Shown here: positions 18,460-28,500 of the stretch, one piece after another
How positions within the stretch are numbered: position 1 is the stretch's first letter
How the letters are laid out: each line of letters starts with the position of its first letter
NCBI GenBank assembly: GCA_017461545.1
Contig: JAFTXP010000001.1
Location: 1-61,585 of the forward strand
Source of the DNA: Clostridia bacterium
Lineage (GTDB): Bacteria > Bacillota > Clostridia > UBA1212
DNA: 61,585 bases
Direction: 5' to 3'
The notes under the pieces: model-generated
Told to the model about the DNA's origin: nothing
The model's input: the letters and a program-made list of their open reading frames with translations, nothing else
Database searches by the model: none
Made by a program: the position numbers and the translations under genes

Positions 18460-20567
18460 TAAGCATTATTCATGATTCACACAGTTCTGAATTCAGAAAA
18501 CCATACGGAGCGGTGCCTTTCGGCACCGCATCTTGTATTTGTTTAGAGGTTTATGATGACAACCTCTGTGCGGATTTTATATTTAAAACCGTAAAAGTTG
18601 TTTTTTACGGAAATATTTTAAATAAGAGTGATGAGAATGTACAGACTTACAAGGAAATCATTCTCAAATGTGAAACTTTTGAAGAGGTTGACACGGAGTA
18701 CGGACGCAGAAAAAAATACCGTTTCGAAGCGGAGTTTCAGGCTGACGGCCCCGGCGTTTACTTCTATTATTTTGAGCTTGTACAAAACGATGGTACAAAG
18801 CACTTTTACGGCGACAACGATGACTTTTTCGGAGGCATAGGCAGAAAATATTATTACGGAGAAAAAGTCAACGGTTTCCAGCTAACCGTTTACAAGGCGG
18901 GACTTACTGTACCGGAGTGGTTTAACCGCGGAATTATTTATCAGATATTTCCCGACAGATTTTACCGCGCAAACGACCCAATGTCGCAGTTTAAGCCAAA
19001 TACTTTCGTTTACGGCTCATGGGACGATAAGCCTATGTATATAAAAACACCTGACGGCGATATCGCAAGATGGGATTTCTTCGGCGGCAACCTTATGGGT
19101 GTTGCACAGAAGATGGACTATATCGAATACCTGGGTGCAAACATAATATATCTCAATCCGATTTTTGAGGCGTCAAGCAACCACCGTTATGATACTTGTG
19201 ACTACAAGCATGTCGATTCGCTTTTGGGCGGTGACACTGCTTTTGATCTTATGACGGCAGTCGGAAAGTCGAGAGGCTTCCGCTTTATGCTTGACGGTGT
19301 TTTCAGTCACACGGGAAATGACAGTATTTATTTTGACGCTTACGGCAGATACGGCACCGGTGCATACCATCACGAAGATTCTCCGTACAGAGATTGGTAC
19401 AGATTTTCAAAAGAGTCCGACGATGAATACGAATGTTGGTGGGGATGCAAAGCGCTTCCTAATGTAGAGGAGCTTTGCCCTTCGTATGTGGACTATATTA
19501 TAGAAGATCCGGACAGCGTAATAAGCCACTGGATAAAAAAGGGAGCATCAGGCTGGCGACTTGACGTTGCCGATGAGCTTCCCGACGAGTTTATCAAAAA
19601 ACTTCGCACGGCTGCGACACATGCAGCGGAAGAAGTCGGTGCAGACCAGCCTGTTATACTCGGCGAGGTATGGGAGGACGCTACAAATAAAATAAGTTAC
19701 GATAAAATGCGCATGTATTTTACAGACGGAGAGCTTCATACAGTCACAAACTATCTCTTCAGAAAATATATGTTTGAATTTTTCAGCGGAGAGATAAGCG
19801 GCGAGATTACCGGAAAGCGTTTTAAGTCGCTTGATGAAAACTGCCCGAAACATAACTTCTACGCTCTGGCAAATATGACAGGTTCTCACGATGTGGAACG
19901 TATTATGACGTATATGCTTCGCATATGCGGAGGCGACAGGGTAAAAGCAAGGTCGCTCATTTCGGCTTACGCTGCAATGATGTTTACATTCCCCGGAGTT
20001 CCCGTTGTGTACTACGGAGACGAAACATGTCTTGAGGGCGGAACGGACCCTGATAACAGAAGAACTTACCCGTGGGGAAAACAGGACGTTCAGATGATTG
20101 ACTGGTTTGCGTCACTTGCAAAAATGCGTAAGACTTATTCGGCGCTCGGAAGCGGTTTTTGGAAAACCTTGAAATGCGGCCGTAAGTCAGACGGTTCGGA
20201 CATTTATGATGCACACGATATTTTTGCCGTAAAGAGATATTTTGAAGACGGAAAGGATACTTTCGGAAAGGATGTTTCGGAGGTTACATCGGAAAATCAG
20301 AAGACTGATACGGTCATATGCGTTATAAGAAATAATTCTTACGATTTGACACAAAATGACGGCGAGCCGGTATATATTCACGGATTAAAACCTATGCAGA
20401 AGTTCGGCGTGATTGCAGACTCGATGACAGGTCCTATGGCGCAGTCAATGATTGCTGAAAATCCTGATGAAATGTTCGGACAGATACTGGAAACCGTGAC
20501 TTGTGATTCCGACGGCAATTTGTGCCTGCCTGCCATGAAACAGCTGGCTGTAATGGTAGAAATTTAA
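18456..20567 (+). CDS. Cytoplasmic GH13 alpha-glucan hydrolase (neopullulanase-like)
   Basis: This 703-residue protein has an N-terminal beta-sandwich (residues 1-140), then a GH13 barrel beginning GIIYQIFPDRFYRAND. The catalytic residues are likely D370 in GWRLDVADEL, E404 in LGEVWED and D479 in SHDVERI. There is no signal peptide. With its overlap with glgP, this points to debranching or trimming of internal glycogen or imported maltodextrin. GH13 subfamily and bond specificity cannot be fixed by eye; neopullulanase, cyclomaltodextrinase and alpha-amylase activities are all possible. A perfect 8-bp hairpin with a TTTC loop lies in codons 19-25 (18510-18529). Confidence 0.88.
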   Translation: MISIIHDSHSSEFRKPYGAVPFGTASCICLEVYDDNLCADFIFKTVKVVFYGNILNKSDENVQTYKEIILKCETFEEVDTEYGRRKKYRFEAEFQADGPGVYFYYFELVQNDGTKHFYGDNDDFFGGIGRKYYYGEKVNGFQLTVYKAGLTVPEWFNRGIIYQIFPDRFYRANDPMSQFKPNTFVYGSWDDKPMYIKTPDGDIARWDFFGGNLMGVAQKMDYIEYLGANIIYLNPIFEASSNHRYDTCDYKHVDSLLGGDTAFDLMTAVGKSRGFRFMLDGVFSHTGNDSIYFDAYGRYGTGAYHHEDSPYRDWYRFSKESDDEYECWWGCKALPNVEELCPSYVDYIIEDPDSVISHWIKKGASGWRLDVADELPDEFIKKLRTAATHAAEEVGADQPVILGEVWEDATNKISYDKMRMYFTDGELHTVTNYLFRKYMFEFFSGEISGEITGKRFKSLDENCPKHNFYALANMTGSHDVERIMTYMLRICGGDRVKARSLISAYAAMMFTFPGVPVVYYGDETCLEGGTDPDNRRTYPWGKQDVQMIDWFASLAKMRKTYSALGSGFWKTLKCGRKSDGSDIYDAHDIFAVKRYFEDGKDTFGKDVSEVTSENQKTDTVICVIRNNSYDLTQNDGEPVYIHGLKPMQKFGVIADSMTGPMAQSMIAENPDEMFGQILETVTCDSDGNLCLPAMKQLAVMVEI

Positions 20568-20584
20568 AAGAAGGTTGACTACAG

Positions 20585-21430
20585 ATGATAATTGATTTTC
20601 ACACGCATTGTTTTCCCGAAAAGATTGCGGAGAGGGCTATTGCATCACTCAGCAAAGCCGCGGGCGGCCTTGTTCCCCATACGGACGGCACGACAGGCAG
20701 TCTCATTGAACTGATGGACAGAGAGGGCATAGCAAAATCGGTGGTACTCGGCATTGCTACAAATGCAAAACAGATGCACAATGTCAATGATTTTGCAAAG
20801 GAACTTTCCTCGGACAGACTGGTGGGTTTCGGCTCGGTTCATCCTGATGCGGAAAATGCGCTTGAGGAACTTGAAAGAATCAAGGAACTCGGTTTAAAAG
20901 GTGTAAAGTTTCATCCGGAATACCAGTCTTTTTATGTTGATGACGAAAAAATGAAACCGATTTACAAAAAAATCGGAGAGCTCGGATTGATAACGGTTTT
21001 TCACGCAGGGCTTGACCTTGGGTACACGCCACCTTATCACTGCACACCTGACAGAATGGCAAAGGCACTGGATTGGTTCGGCGGAAGTCCTGTGATTGCG
21101 GCGCACTTCGGCGGCTACGGTTTTACCGAAGAAGTTATAGAGAAACTGTGCGGCTTGCCTCTGTATCTGGACACTGCATTTTCTTATGCTTCCATTCCGA
21201 GAGAATTTGCCTCCCAAATCGTGAGGAAACACGGTGCGGACAAGATACTTTTTGCATCGGATTGTCCTTGGCACAATCCGGAACTTGAAATACGCCTAGT
21301 GGAATCGCTCGACCTTACTCCGGAGGAAAAGGAATTGATTTACCACGGCAATGCCGAGCGACTGCTCGGCGCGGATTTTTTACAAAGCGAAGCGCTCGAC
21401 GATTTCCCGGGAAATCGTCTGCCGCATTGA
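20585..21430 (+). CDS. Metal-dependent amidohydrolase-family hydrolase
   Basis: This 281-residue TIM-barrel protein belongs to the amidohydrolase-2 type. The metal ligands are visible: HTH near the start (IDFHTHCFP), His in VFHAGLDLG, His in IAAHFGGYG and Asp in FASDCPWHNPE. The substrate is unknown; relatives include decarboxylases and lactonases acting on small organic acids. AGAAGG lies ten bases before ATG 20585. It follows the GH13 gene by 17 bases and is probably the last gene of the glycogen transcript, though a link to glycogen metabolism is not evident. Its last codons lie in a 22-base perfect palindrome (21398-21419), giving a C-terminus DDFPGNRLPH that looks added on. Confidence 0.8.
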   Translation: MIIDFHTHCFPEKIAERAIASLSKAAGGLVPHTDGTTGSLIELMDREGIAKSVVLGIATNAKQMHNVNDFAKELSSDRLVGFGSVHPDAENALEELERIKELGLKGVKFHPEYQSFYVDDEKMKPIYKKIGELGLITVFHAGLDLGYTPPYHCTPDRMAKALDWFGGSPVIAAHFGGYGFTEEVIEKLCGLPLYLDTAFSYASIPREFASQIVRKHGADKILFASDCPWHNPELEIRLVESLDLTPEEKELIYHGNAERLLGADFLQSEALDDFPGNRLPH

Positions 21431-21438
21431 ATAGTGTA

Positions 21439-21602
21439 AAAAAGTAAAAGTCTCTGCAATAAATCCTTTTTAGCGTAGCTAAACCGGGATTTGCAAGAAA
21501 GTCATACATCGCACCCGAATCTCGTGAAAAAGTAAAAGTTTCATCAAAGAATCCTTTTTAGCGCAGCTAAACCAGGATTCTTTGATGAAACTTTACTTTT
21601 TC
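21439..21602. repeat. Two related hairpin elements, one with a 29-bp stem
   Basis: Two copies share AAAAGTAAAAGT, then ATCCTTTTTAGCG(C/T)AGCTAAACC. In the second, 21526-21555 pairs with 21574-21602 almost perfectly (one bulged A), with an inner TTTAGC/GCTAAA stem. In the first (21439-21500) only the inner stem and an ATCC/GGAT part remain. The second hairpin's right arm includes the last codons and stop of trmB, so it may terminate transcription from both sides. Confidence 0.75.
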
Positions 21603-22234
21603 GGCATTGTAACGACAACCCGGTGTATTGGCTGACCCAAATCAACAAATCTCTGTTCGTATTCTGTTACGACATTCCCCTCCATGCCGTCTGCGTGGAG
21701 GTCGTAAGAAATCTCACTGAGCGTGCAACCGTATTCTCTGTAAACTTCGAGTGAGAAATCAAACAGTCCGCGGTTGTCTGTCTTTTGGTGAAGCTGGCCG
21801 CCGTTTTTTAAAAGTTTGATGTAGAGAGGCATAAAAGTACTGCTTGTAAGGCGGTTCTTTTCGTGGCGCGTTTTAGGCCACGGGTCGCTGAAGTTTAAAT
21901 ACATTCTGTCAACTTCTCCGTCCTCAAATATTTCTGCAAGGTCGCGTGCGTTGCCGTTTATGAAACGAACGTTTGTGAGACCTGCTTTATCGGCCTTTTC
22001 CATTGCAGTGACGATTACGTTGCGGACTCTTTCGAGCGCGATGAATGTTATATCGGGATACATGGCGGCCATGCCGCATACAAAAGAACCTTTGCCGCAA
22101 CCTATTTCAAGATGTATTTCGCGGCCTCCGAATGATTCCTTCCATTTTCCTTTATATTGTGCGGGCTCATCTAAAAGCAGATGAGCGCATTTTTCAATTC
22201 TCGGCTCCAGGTTTTTTTTGGTGCGAAGTCTCAT
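21593..22234 (-). CDS. trmB: tRNA (guanine-N7-)-methyltransferase
   Basis: This 213-residue enzyme methylates G46 of tRNA using S-adenosylmethionine. The SAM-binding motif EIGCGKGSFVCGMA, the family signature NFSDPWPKTRHEKNRLT and QKTDNRGLF are all present. The start is ATG at 22234, with AAAGGAG (complement of 22243-22249) upstream; a longer in-frame extension has no ribosome site. It lies alone on the minus strand, divergent from the cohesin-like gene at 22411 and convergent with the glycogen cluster. It is full length. Confidence 0.95.
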   Translation of the reverse strand: MRLRTKKNLEPRIEKCAHLLLDEPAQYKGKWKESFGGREIHLEIGCGKGSFVCGMAAMYPDITFIALERVRNVIVTAMEKADKAGLTNVRFINGNARDLAEIFEDGEVDRMYLNFSDPWPKTRHEKNRLTSSTFMPLYIKLLKNGGQLHQKTDNRGLFDFSLEVYREYGCTLSEISYDLHADGMEGNVVTEYEQRFVDLGQPIHRVVVTMPKK

Positions 22235-22345
22235 ATTTATAACTCCTTTAGTGCAAATATAGTAAAATTCTGTATGATGAAAAAGTAATAAATTCAACAA
22301 AAATGATTCTATCAAAATGAATTGTAATCCTCAACACAAATTTTC

Positions 22346-22374
22346 TTGAAGCATGAGTGCAAATGGGGTAAAAT
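22346..22374 (+). promoter_or_regulatory. Promoter of the membrane cohesin gene
   Basis: TTGAAG at 22346-22351 and TAAAAT at 22369-22374 have 17-base spacing. Transcription would start near 22381, leaving a leader of about 30 bases before ATG 22411 but only about 6 before the ATG at 22387. This supports the downstream start. Confidence 0.5.
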
Positions 22375-22410
22375 AAAAAAGTATTTATGAATATTAAAAG
22401 GCGTGTACAT

Positions 22411-23292
22411 ATGATTGGATTATTTTCTGAAAAGATATATAAAAAATTATTGGTTGCAGTATTCGCAATATTGTTTTTATGTTCCGCGGTTTTTCTTGTT
22501 ATACCTCAGAACGTATCTGCAGCTGTTTCACCTGAGCTGAGCATACAGATTGGTTCGGTGTATTCTGAAACTGCGACTTTAGACAGCGGTGCTCAAGGTA
22601 CGGCGCTTGTATTCCTGGATTGCGGTGATTTCATTTTTAAATCCGGAAGTGTAAAGATAAATATGGACGCTTCATTATTTGCAGATGTTACAGCCAAGAG
22701 TGATACGGAAGTAATAACTAAAACTGACATCGGCGAAGATGTTATTTCTGTCAAATATTCATTTGATTCTACGGAAGGTTTTCACGGAACAGTACAGCTC
22801 GGAACAATTACTTTTAAAGTTAAAGAAACCGCGGTTGCAGCTGTTGATACTGACATAAAGATTTCCGAAGTTAAGTTTATTGACAGTAACGCAAGTACGC
22901 ATACAGATGATTTTAGCATAAAGAATGTTGTATTGACAGTAATAAACGAAAAAATTTCAGGGAATGTTAACCAAAACAGTGCTGTACCGTCTGCTACGTC
23001 GACGCAGCAAGTTTCGACGGAAAATCCTCAATCGACTCCGGCAAACAATTCGACGCAGGTTTCTGCCGCTCCGGCCGTTACAGACAGTACGGAACTTTTG
23101 ACAGATACGGCGATGTATACTTTAGAAGATGTAGAGGATCTGTCCAACGGAGCGATTGTGTTTTGGGGAATTGTGTTTCTTATTATAGGCATATGGATAG
23201 GAATTGCTTTGGGATATTGGTTCTGGTGTAAGAAAAAATCAAAACCGCAGGTAAAAGATACTCACGGCAATGTTATAGGTCATTTAAAATAA
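22411..23292 (+). CDS. Membrane-anchored cohesin-like protein
   Basis: This 293-residue protein has an N-terminal signal (hydrophobic, ending PQNVSAA near residue 38) and a cohesin-like beta-sandwich of about 140 residues, beginning SPELSIQIGSVYSE. A Ser/Thr/Pro/Gln linker follows (about residues 175-230), then a transmembrane helix (IVFWGIVFLIIGIWIGIALGYW) and a short basic cytoplasmic tail. It would display one cohesin-like module on the outer membrane face. ATG 22411 is preferred to 22387 because AAAGGCG lies eight bases before it and the promoter is so close. The gene opens a run of surface proteins. The cohesin call rests on fold-level pattern, so a related beta-sandwich is possible. Confidence 0.65.
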   Translation: MIGLFSEKIYKKLLVAVFAILFLCSAVFLVIPQNVSAAVSPELSIQIGSVYSETATLDSGAQGTALVFLDCGDFIFKSGSVKINMDASLFADVTAKSDTEVITKTDIGEDVISVKYSFDSTEGFHGTVQLGTITFKVKETAVAAVDTDIKISEVKFIDSNASTHTDDFSIKNVVLTVINEKISGNVNQNSAVPSATSTQQVSTENPQSTPANNSTQVSAAPAVTDSTELLTDTAMYTLEDVEDLSNGAIVFWGIVFLIIGIWIGIALGYWFWCKKKSKPQVKDTHGNVIGHLK

Positions 23293-23307
23293 ATCAGGTG
23301 TTTTGCA

Positions 23308-24267
23308 TTGGATAATATTAATAATGAAGAAAAGAATAAAGTTTTGAAAATTACGGCATTAAATACCGTAACAGTAGTTGTGTGCATTCTTTTGGCTCTG
23401 TTTTTTGCACAGTTAGGTAATTCTTTTACCGTACAGACTGTTTTGGCAACAACAGAGTCTGCACTGCCTCAAAGTACGGCGGATCCGAATACAGGCGTGA
23501 GCTCATCGCCTGCCGTGACTGAAACGCCTGCTACTACAGAAGAAGTATCTCTAAGTCCGACTTTGACAGAAGAGAGCGCAACGCCTGAAAATTCTGCTGA
23601 GGCAACCGCTTCGGCGACAGCACCGGGCATTTCTCCGACAGTAAGTTCTTCTGCGCCCGCTACAGAGATACCGTCTCAGTCGGATAATACAGTATTTCCG
23701 GGCAGTACTGCTCAAAATCCTCAGGAGACTCCGACGCAGAATATTCCATCTGAGACAGTGCCGCTGCCAACAGTGCCAACTACAACTGCGCCTTCTACAA
23801 AGGCTCCTTCTGCAACCGCTCCTCTGACACAAACCCCTGTTTCTACCGCTACTGCATCAGCGACAACTTCTGCAAGCATTTTACCTACAGCAACTCCTAA
23901 ACCGACATTGGTAACTCCTTCTCCTACATTGGCAAGAATCGAAGAACCGATGGTTTCGGGAAATTCCGTTATAGATGTAGAAGCTGAGGATTATATATCG
24001 CCGAGTGTTACCGATATTCCTGCAGAACTCAATCCGGATAACCCAATTGATGAAAATGTTCCCGAAGAAACAGGAAGTGCAAGTGATTCGAATAAAACAG
24101 ACAGTAAAGGCAGTATATCTGCTTTGTTTGATATTTTGGTATATGTATTTGTTTTATGTGCAATTATAGCTGCTATATACGGTGTATTTACTATTATAAA
24201 ATTTATAGTTGATAAGAAACGATCAAGGAAAAACAGCAAGAGTAAGAAAAAAGGTAAGAAAAAATGA
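23308..24267 (+). CDS. Two-anchor Ser/Thr/Pro-rich surface protein
   Basis: This 319-residue protein has a membrane segment at residues 20-40, about 200 residues of low-complexity Ser/Thr/Pro/Ala sequence, an acidic stretch (about 215-260) and a second membrane segment (FDILVYVFVLCAIIAAIYG). It ends in a tail very rich in Lys and Arg. The long extended linker between two anchors suggests a loop outside the cell, or a spacer across the wall; I know no named family. The start is TTG 23308 with AGGTG seven bases upstream. It follows the cohesin-like gene by 15 bases and overlaps the phosphoesterase gene by four, so all three are probably co-translated. Confidence 0.65.
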   Translation: MDNINNEEKNKVLKITALNTVTVVVCILLALFFAQLGNSFTVQTVLATTESALPQSTADPNTGVSSSPAVTETPATTEEVSLSPTLTEESATPENSAEATASATAPGISPTVSSSAPATEIPSQSDNTVFPGSTAQNPQETPTQNIPSETVPLPTVPTTTAPSTKAPSATAPLTQTPVSTATASATTSASILPTATPKPTLVTPSPTLARIEEPMVSGNSVIDVEAEDYISPSVTDIPAELNPDNPIDENVPEETGSASDSNKTDSKGSISALFDILVYVFVLCAIIAAIYGVFTIIKFIVDKKRSRKNSKSKKKGKKK

Positions 24268-25166
24268 GTGAACAAGTTGTAAAACTCCTTTTGTCTTTCT
24301 GTTATTTGATAATAATTGCGTTGATTGCAGGCTTTGCGGCATTTGTGATAATGAATCGTCATGCGAAAAAAATAAGGACAGTCTATGTGCGTGCCGATGA
24401 TGCGTTGAAGGAAAGAAAAAAATACGTGAAGCCTGTCAGAATTGCCTTGATTTCTGATTTTCACATACCTAAAATGCCGCCGAGTAAAGATGCGGTAATA
24501 AATTCCATTATTAAAGCCTCACCGGATTTTGTTGTTGTCGCAGGTGATTTGTGTGAAAGTAAGCAATATTGGAACACTGCTGCCGGTTTTATAGGTGAAA
24601 TTGCCGGGGCTTGCGGATGCCGTGTTTTCGTGGTGCTTGGAAATCATGATATAAATGATGCTTGCGAAAAAAATTCCGGGAAGATAAAAGAATACAGAAA
24701 GGTAATCGAAGGAGATAATCCCGATATCATTACACTTGTCGATGAAAAATATCTTTTTTCATGCGCCGGGACAGATAGAAAGCTTCTTTTATGCGGCGTG
24801 AATGATTACAGGCATACAACACCTGATTCCATTAAATCTCTTTGCCGAAAGTGGAACGCAGAGTCGGATGCTTCCGGGGCTGAATTTGTCCTTCTGTCAC
24901 ACAATCCGGATTCAGCTTTGCACATACCTGAAAAATGTTTTCCAACAATAATGCTGAGCGGACATACGCATGCAGGACAGATGTGGATGCCGTTTAATAT
25001 GGAGTTCCGTTTTATGCGAAAGGATGTTTTGCCTAGGGAAGGGTATAAATACGGTTTACATTTATATAAGAATAAATTTCCTATATATATAACAAGCGGT
25101 GTGGGATGTACTTTTCTTCCTATAAGATTTAAGTCAACTGCTGAAGTTGCAATAATCGACATATAA
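24264..25166 (+). CDS. Membrane-tethered metallophosphoesterase (YkuE-like)
   Basis: This 300-residue protein has one N-terminal membrane helix (residues 8-28), then a calcineurin-like phosphoesterase domain. The metal motifs are in order: LISDFHIPK, VVAGDLCES, LGNHDIND, LLSHNPD and SGHTHAGQMW. Related YkuE proteins sit at the Gram-positive envelope, but the substrate is unknown. ATG 24264 overlaps the preceding gene by four bases. Its co-translation with two surface proteins suggests a role in envelope chemistry around them; that is inference. A terminator follows. Confidence 0.88.
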   Translation: MSEQVVKLLLSFCYLIIIALIAGFAAFVIMNRHAKKIRTVYVRADDALKERKKYVKPVRIALISDFHIPKMPPSKDAVINSIIKASPDFVVVAGDLCESKQYWNTAAGFIGEIAGACGCRVFVVLGNHDINDACEKNSGKIKEYRKVIEGDNPDIITLVDEKYLFSCAGTDRKLLLCGVNDYRHTTPDSIKSLCRKWNAESDASGAEFVLLSHNPDSALHIPEKCFPTIMLSGHTHAGQMWMPFNMEFRFMRKDVLPREGYKYGLHLYKNKFPIYITSGVGCTFLPIRFKSTAEVAIIDI

Positions 25167-25211
25167 TAATTTTTTTATATATTAATTTACAAAAAATACT
25201 TCTTTATAACA

Positions 25212-25250
25212 AAAGCCGTCTGATTTCTATTAAAACAGACGGCTTTGTTT
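25212..25250 (+). terminator. Terminator after phosphoesterase gene
   Basis: AAAGCCGTCTG at 25212-25222 pairs with CAGACGGCTTT at 25236-25246 (11 bp) and is followed by GTTTTG. The gap 25167-25509 otherwise holds the next promoter and leader; I see no gene there. Confidence 0.75.
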
Positions 25251-25335
25251 TGTAAACAATAATCAAAAAGGGTAAAACTCTCCGAAATTGCCGCTTTTTT
25301 TCTGAAAAATCAATGAAAATTTTTTATTCGCAATA

Positions 25336-25398
25336 TTGTAAATGCGATAATTAAATGATATAATCGCATAGAGTGTATTATTGTCATTAGAATACACT
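25336..25398 (+). promoter_or_regulatory. Promoter and leader hairpin of the dockerin protein gene
   Basis: TTGTAA at 25336-25341 and TATAAT at 25359-25364 are 17 bases apart. The leader would begin near 25371 and opens with an 8-bp hairpin, AGTGTATT at 25372-25379 with AATACACT at 25391-25398. A 5'-terminal hairpin can stabilise a message, which would fit an abundant surface protein. Confidence 0.6.
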
Positions 25399-25509
25399 GT
25401 GCCTCTGTATAATAAAATTTGGATTTATTACAGCGTTTGGCTTGTTGCTGAATAATGCTGTTTAAATTATAAATGATATTTTTTATACATGAAAAGAGAG
25501 GAGGATTTT

Positions 25510-28500
25510 ATGAAAAATATCAAAACAAGTAAAGTGGTTGCGCTTATACTTTCGATCGCTATGATTTTGAATGTATTTGCAGGATTGTCTTTGACATCTT
25601 TCGCAGCCGATGATATTACTGTAGGTATGTATTTCATGGATCAGAAAGCTGATTATGCTACTCCGTCTACGGTTACTCCGGGACAAGAGTATACAGCTGT
25701 TGTCTATCTTAGAAATTACAATGCCACAAATGCTGCTTCATACCCGATCAGTGGTTTGCAGGTGGATGTGACTGCTGATGCGAACACAACTATCGGTGTT
25801 GTAAACACATTTGAGAAATCAGGTTACCAGATTAATGGCAATACTGAATTTACTTCTAAGAAGACAGGTGACAACGGTGAAACGATCGTAAGCTTCGCTT
25901 CTGTATACGGTGCTCCTGATGCTACTACAGGCGATTTCGTTTACTCGACACTTGCAAGTTCAGACGCGGATATCGAAATTTGTGCATTTGAGTTTACTGT
26001 TAGTGAGACAGCTACAGGCACTATCACATTCCCGATTTCTGTAATTGCTGCTGATTCATCTTTGAGCCAGCACTCTGTTGTTGTAAATAACGGTTCTGTC
26101 GCTGTAGGTGCTGCTAATACAACTGAAAAGCTCAGCTTGTACGGTCCTGACCTCGAAGCTATAAACAGCGCAGGTACTTACAACATCGATGATGCTACAG
26201 CTGCAGACGGCACAGGTTATACTCCGTTCGGTACATCATGGACAGCTGCAGGATTTGCAGAGGGTTCTTCACTTGTAAGAATGGGTTACAACAACTTCGT
26301 ATATTTGGGAAGCTATGACTTTACAAATGTTACAAAGATTGAGATCACCTATCACACTGATAAAGATTTTGTAGCTGCAAACAGCCTCTTGGATGGTGCA
26401 ACAGCTACACTCGGTCTCAGCAAAGTTGCTCAGTCTTTCGGTTGGGCTGAGACTACAGCACCTCATTTTGAAAATGCAGTTGCATACGGTGCTTTGTCAG
26501 ACGGAACAACTAACGGTTGGCCGGAAGCAAGAACTGTGACTATCACAGAGGGTATTGATACCACTTACAACGGTGATGTATGGCTTACTTCTTATAGCTG
26601 TAACGGCGGAATTATCGTTGCTACAGATGTAACATTGTATCGTTCAGCTGAAACAACTGATCCGGAGCCTGACACTGTTGGTTTCCAGACAACTGTTGAC
26701 AATATTTTTGTTGACGGTGTAGATGTTAATACAACAGGCGGTATTGGCGGTACAGAAAAATTTGTTTGGTCGAATTATAATCATCTTCCTGAGCTGATTG
26801 CGAAAGAGTCTTTTAGCATTGCTGGTTGGTGTACTACAACTAATGGTATTGAAAAATATCAATATTCTGTAAACAACGGTGAGTGGAAAGATGCTTCATG
26901 CACAATTTACGCAAGAACAGACCTTACAGAAAATAATTATCCATATCCGAACGGACATGCTACTGCAGGTTTTACAGATCTTACTATTCCGTATGCAGAA
27001 CTTACACAAGACTATGACAATACTGTTGATATCAGAATCGTTGATCTTGCGGGTAATGAAATAGAACTTTTCCAGTTTACAATTGATACTGCTGAACCGG
27101 CATTCACAGCATTCCATGCTTCTGTTGATATAATTGTTACAGATGGTACAGAGTCCAGTGCTCTTGGCGGCACTGCTATAGGTGCCCCTTATGCTTATAC
27201 AGAGACAGCTACGATATCCGAAAGTTTTGGATTTAACGGTTGGTGTGCTACAGAAGCAGGTATGGCAGGATATAAGTACTCAATTGACGGTGGCGCTACT
27301 TATGCCGATATTTCCAATGTGACTATTTCTTCAAGAACAGAACTTGTTGATCATAGTGTTCCTTATGAGACAGGTCACTCTACTGCAGGTTATAGCTTTA
27401 CAATTCCTGCTTCAGCTCTTGAGGTTGGTTCAAACAATGTTATAATCAGAGGTGTTGACCTCGCTGGCAACGAATTCGACCTTATTACAGCTACAGTTGT
27501 TGTAGAAGAAGTTGTTACTCCTACTTACACAGTTTCAGTAGGTACAGTATCTAACGGTACAGTTACTGTAAGTCCTTCAGGTACAGTTGACGAAGGTACA
27601 ACAGTTACAGTTACAGCTACAGCTGCTACAGGATATGAGCTCAGCGAGATCCTCGTAAACGGCACAGCTATCACAGGTACAACATTCACAGTTACAGCTG
27701 ACTCAGTTGTTACTGCTACATTCACAAAGATTCAGTACACAGTTTCAGTAGGCACAGTATCTAACGGTTCGCTTACACTCAACCCGACAGGTACAGTTGA
27801 CTACGGTACAACAGTTACTGTTGTAGCTACAGCTACTACAGGATACGCGCTCAGCGAGATCCTCGTAAACGGCACAGCTATCGAAGGTACAACATTCACA
27901 GTTACAGCTGATTCAGTTGTTACTGCTACATTTACAAAGATTCAGTACACAGTATCAGTAGGTACAGTATCTAACGGTACAGTTACACTCAGTGCAACAG
28001 GTGCTGTTGACTACGGTACAACTATCACTGTTACAGCTACCGCTAACGAAGGATATGAGCTTAGCGAGATCCTCGTAAACGGCACAGCTATCACAGGTAC
28101 AACATTCACAGTAACAGCTGATTCTGAAGTTACTGCTACATTTACAGAGACAGTTGTAGAGACTGAGGAATATACAATCACATTTACCGTTGGCGGAAGA
28201 GGACAGGGTACTGTAAGCGCGAACGGAACAACTGAATCCAGAACATATGGTCAGGCTACAGCTCAGACATTTACTGTTAAAGTTGCAGCAGGCGAGACTG
28301 TAAATGTTGCTACAGCTTCACAGCCGTTTGTAAGGTCATCAAAGAACTATGCTTCTATCTGCACATTGATAGAATCTTCTGATGTTACTTTGTCTTGCTC
28401 TAATGTTTCTAAGACAGGTGAGTATACCGGCGCTACATTTACAATGCCTGAGTCTGATGTTGCTATCACTGTAAATATTCGCGTTTTTGGCGATTTGAAT

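Noticed and set aside
22387-22410. Earlier ATG for the membrane cohesin gene
   Set aside because: It would be almost leaderless relative to the promoter at 22346-22374, and the ribosome-like AAAGGCG lies after it.
27526-28155. Regular DNA repeats that could suggest an array
   Set aside because: The 210-base period is in frame and encodes a repeated protein domain; there are no spacers, so this is not CRISPR.
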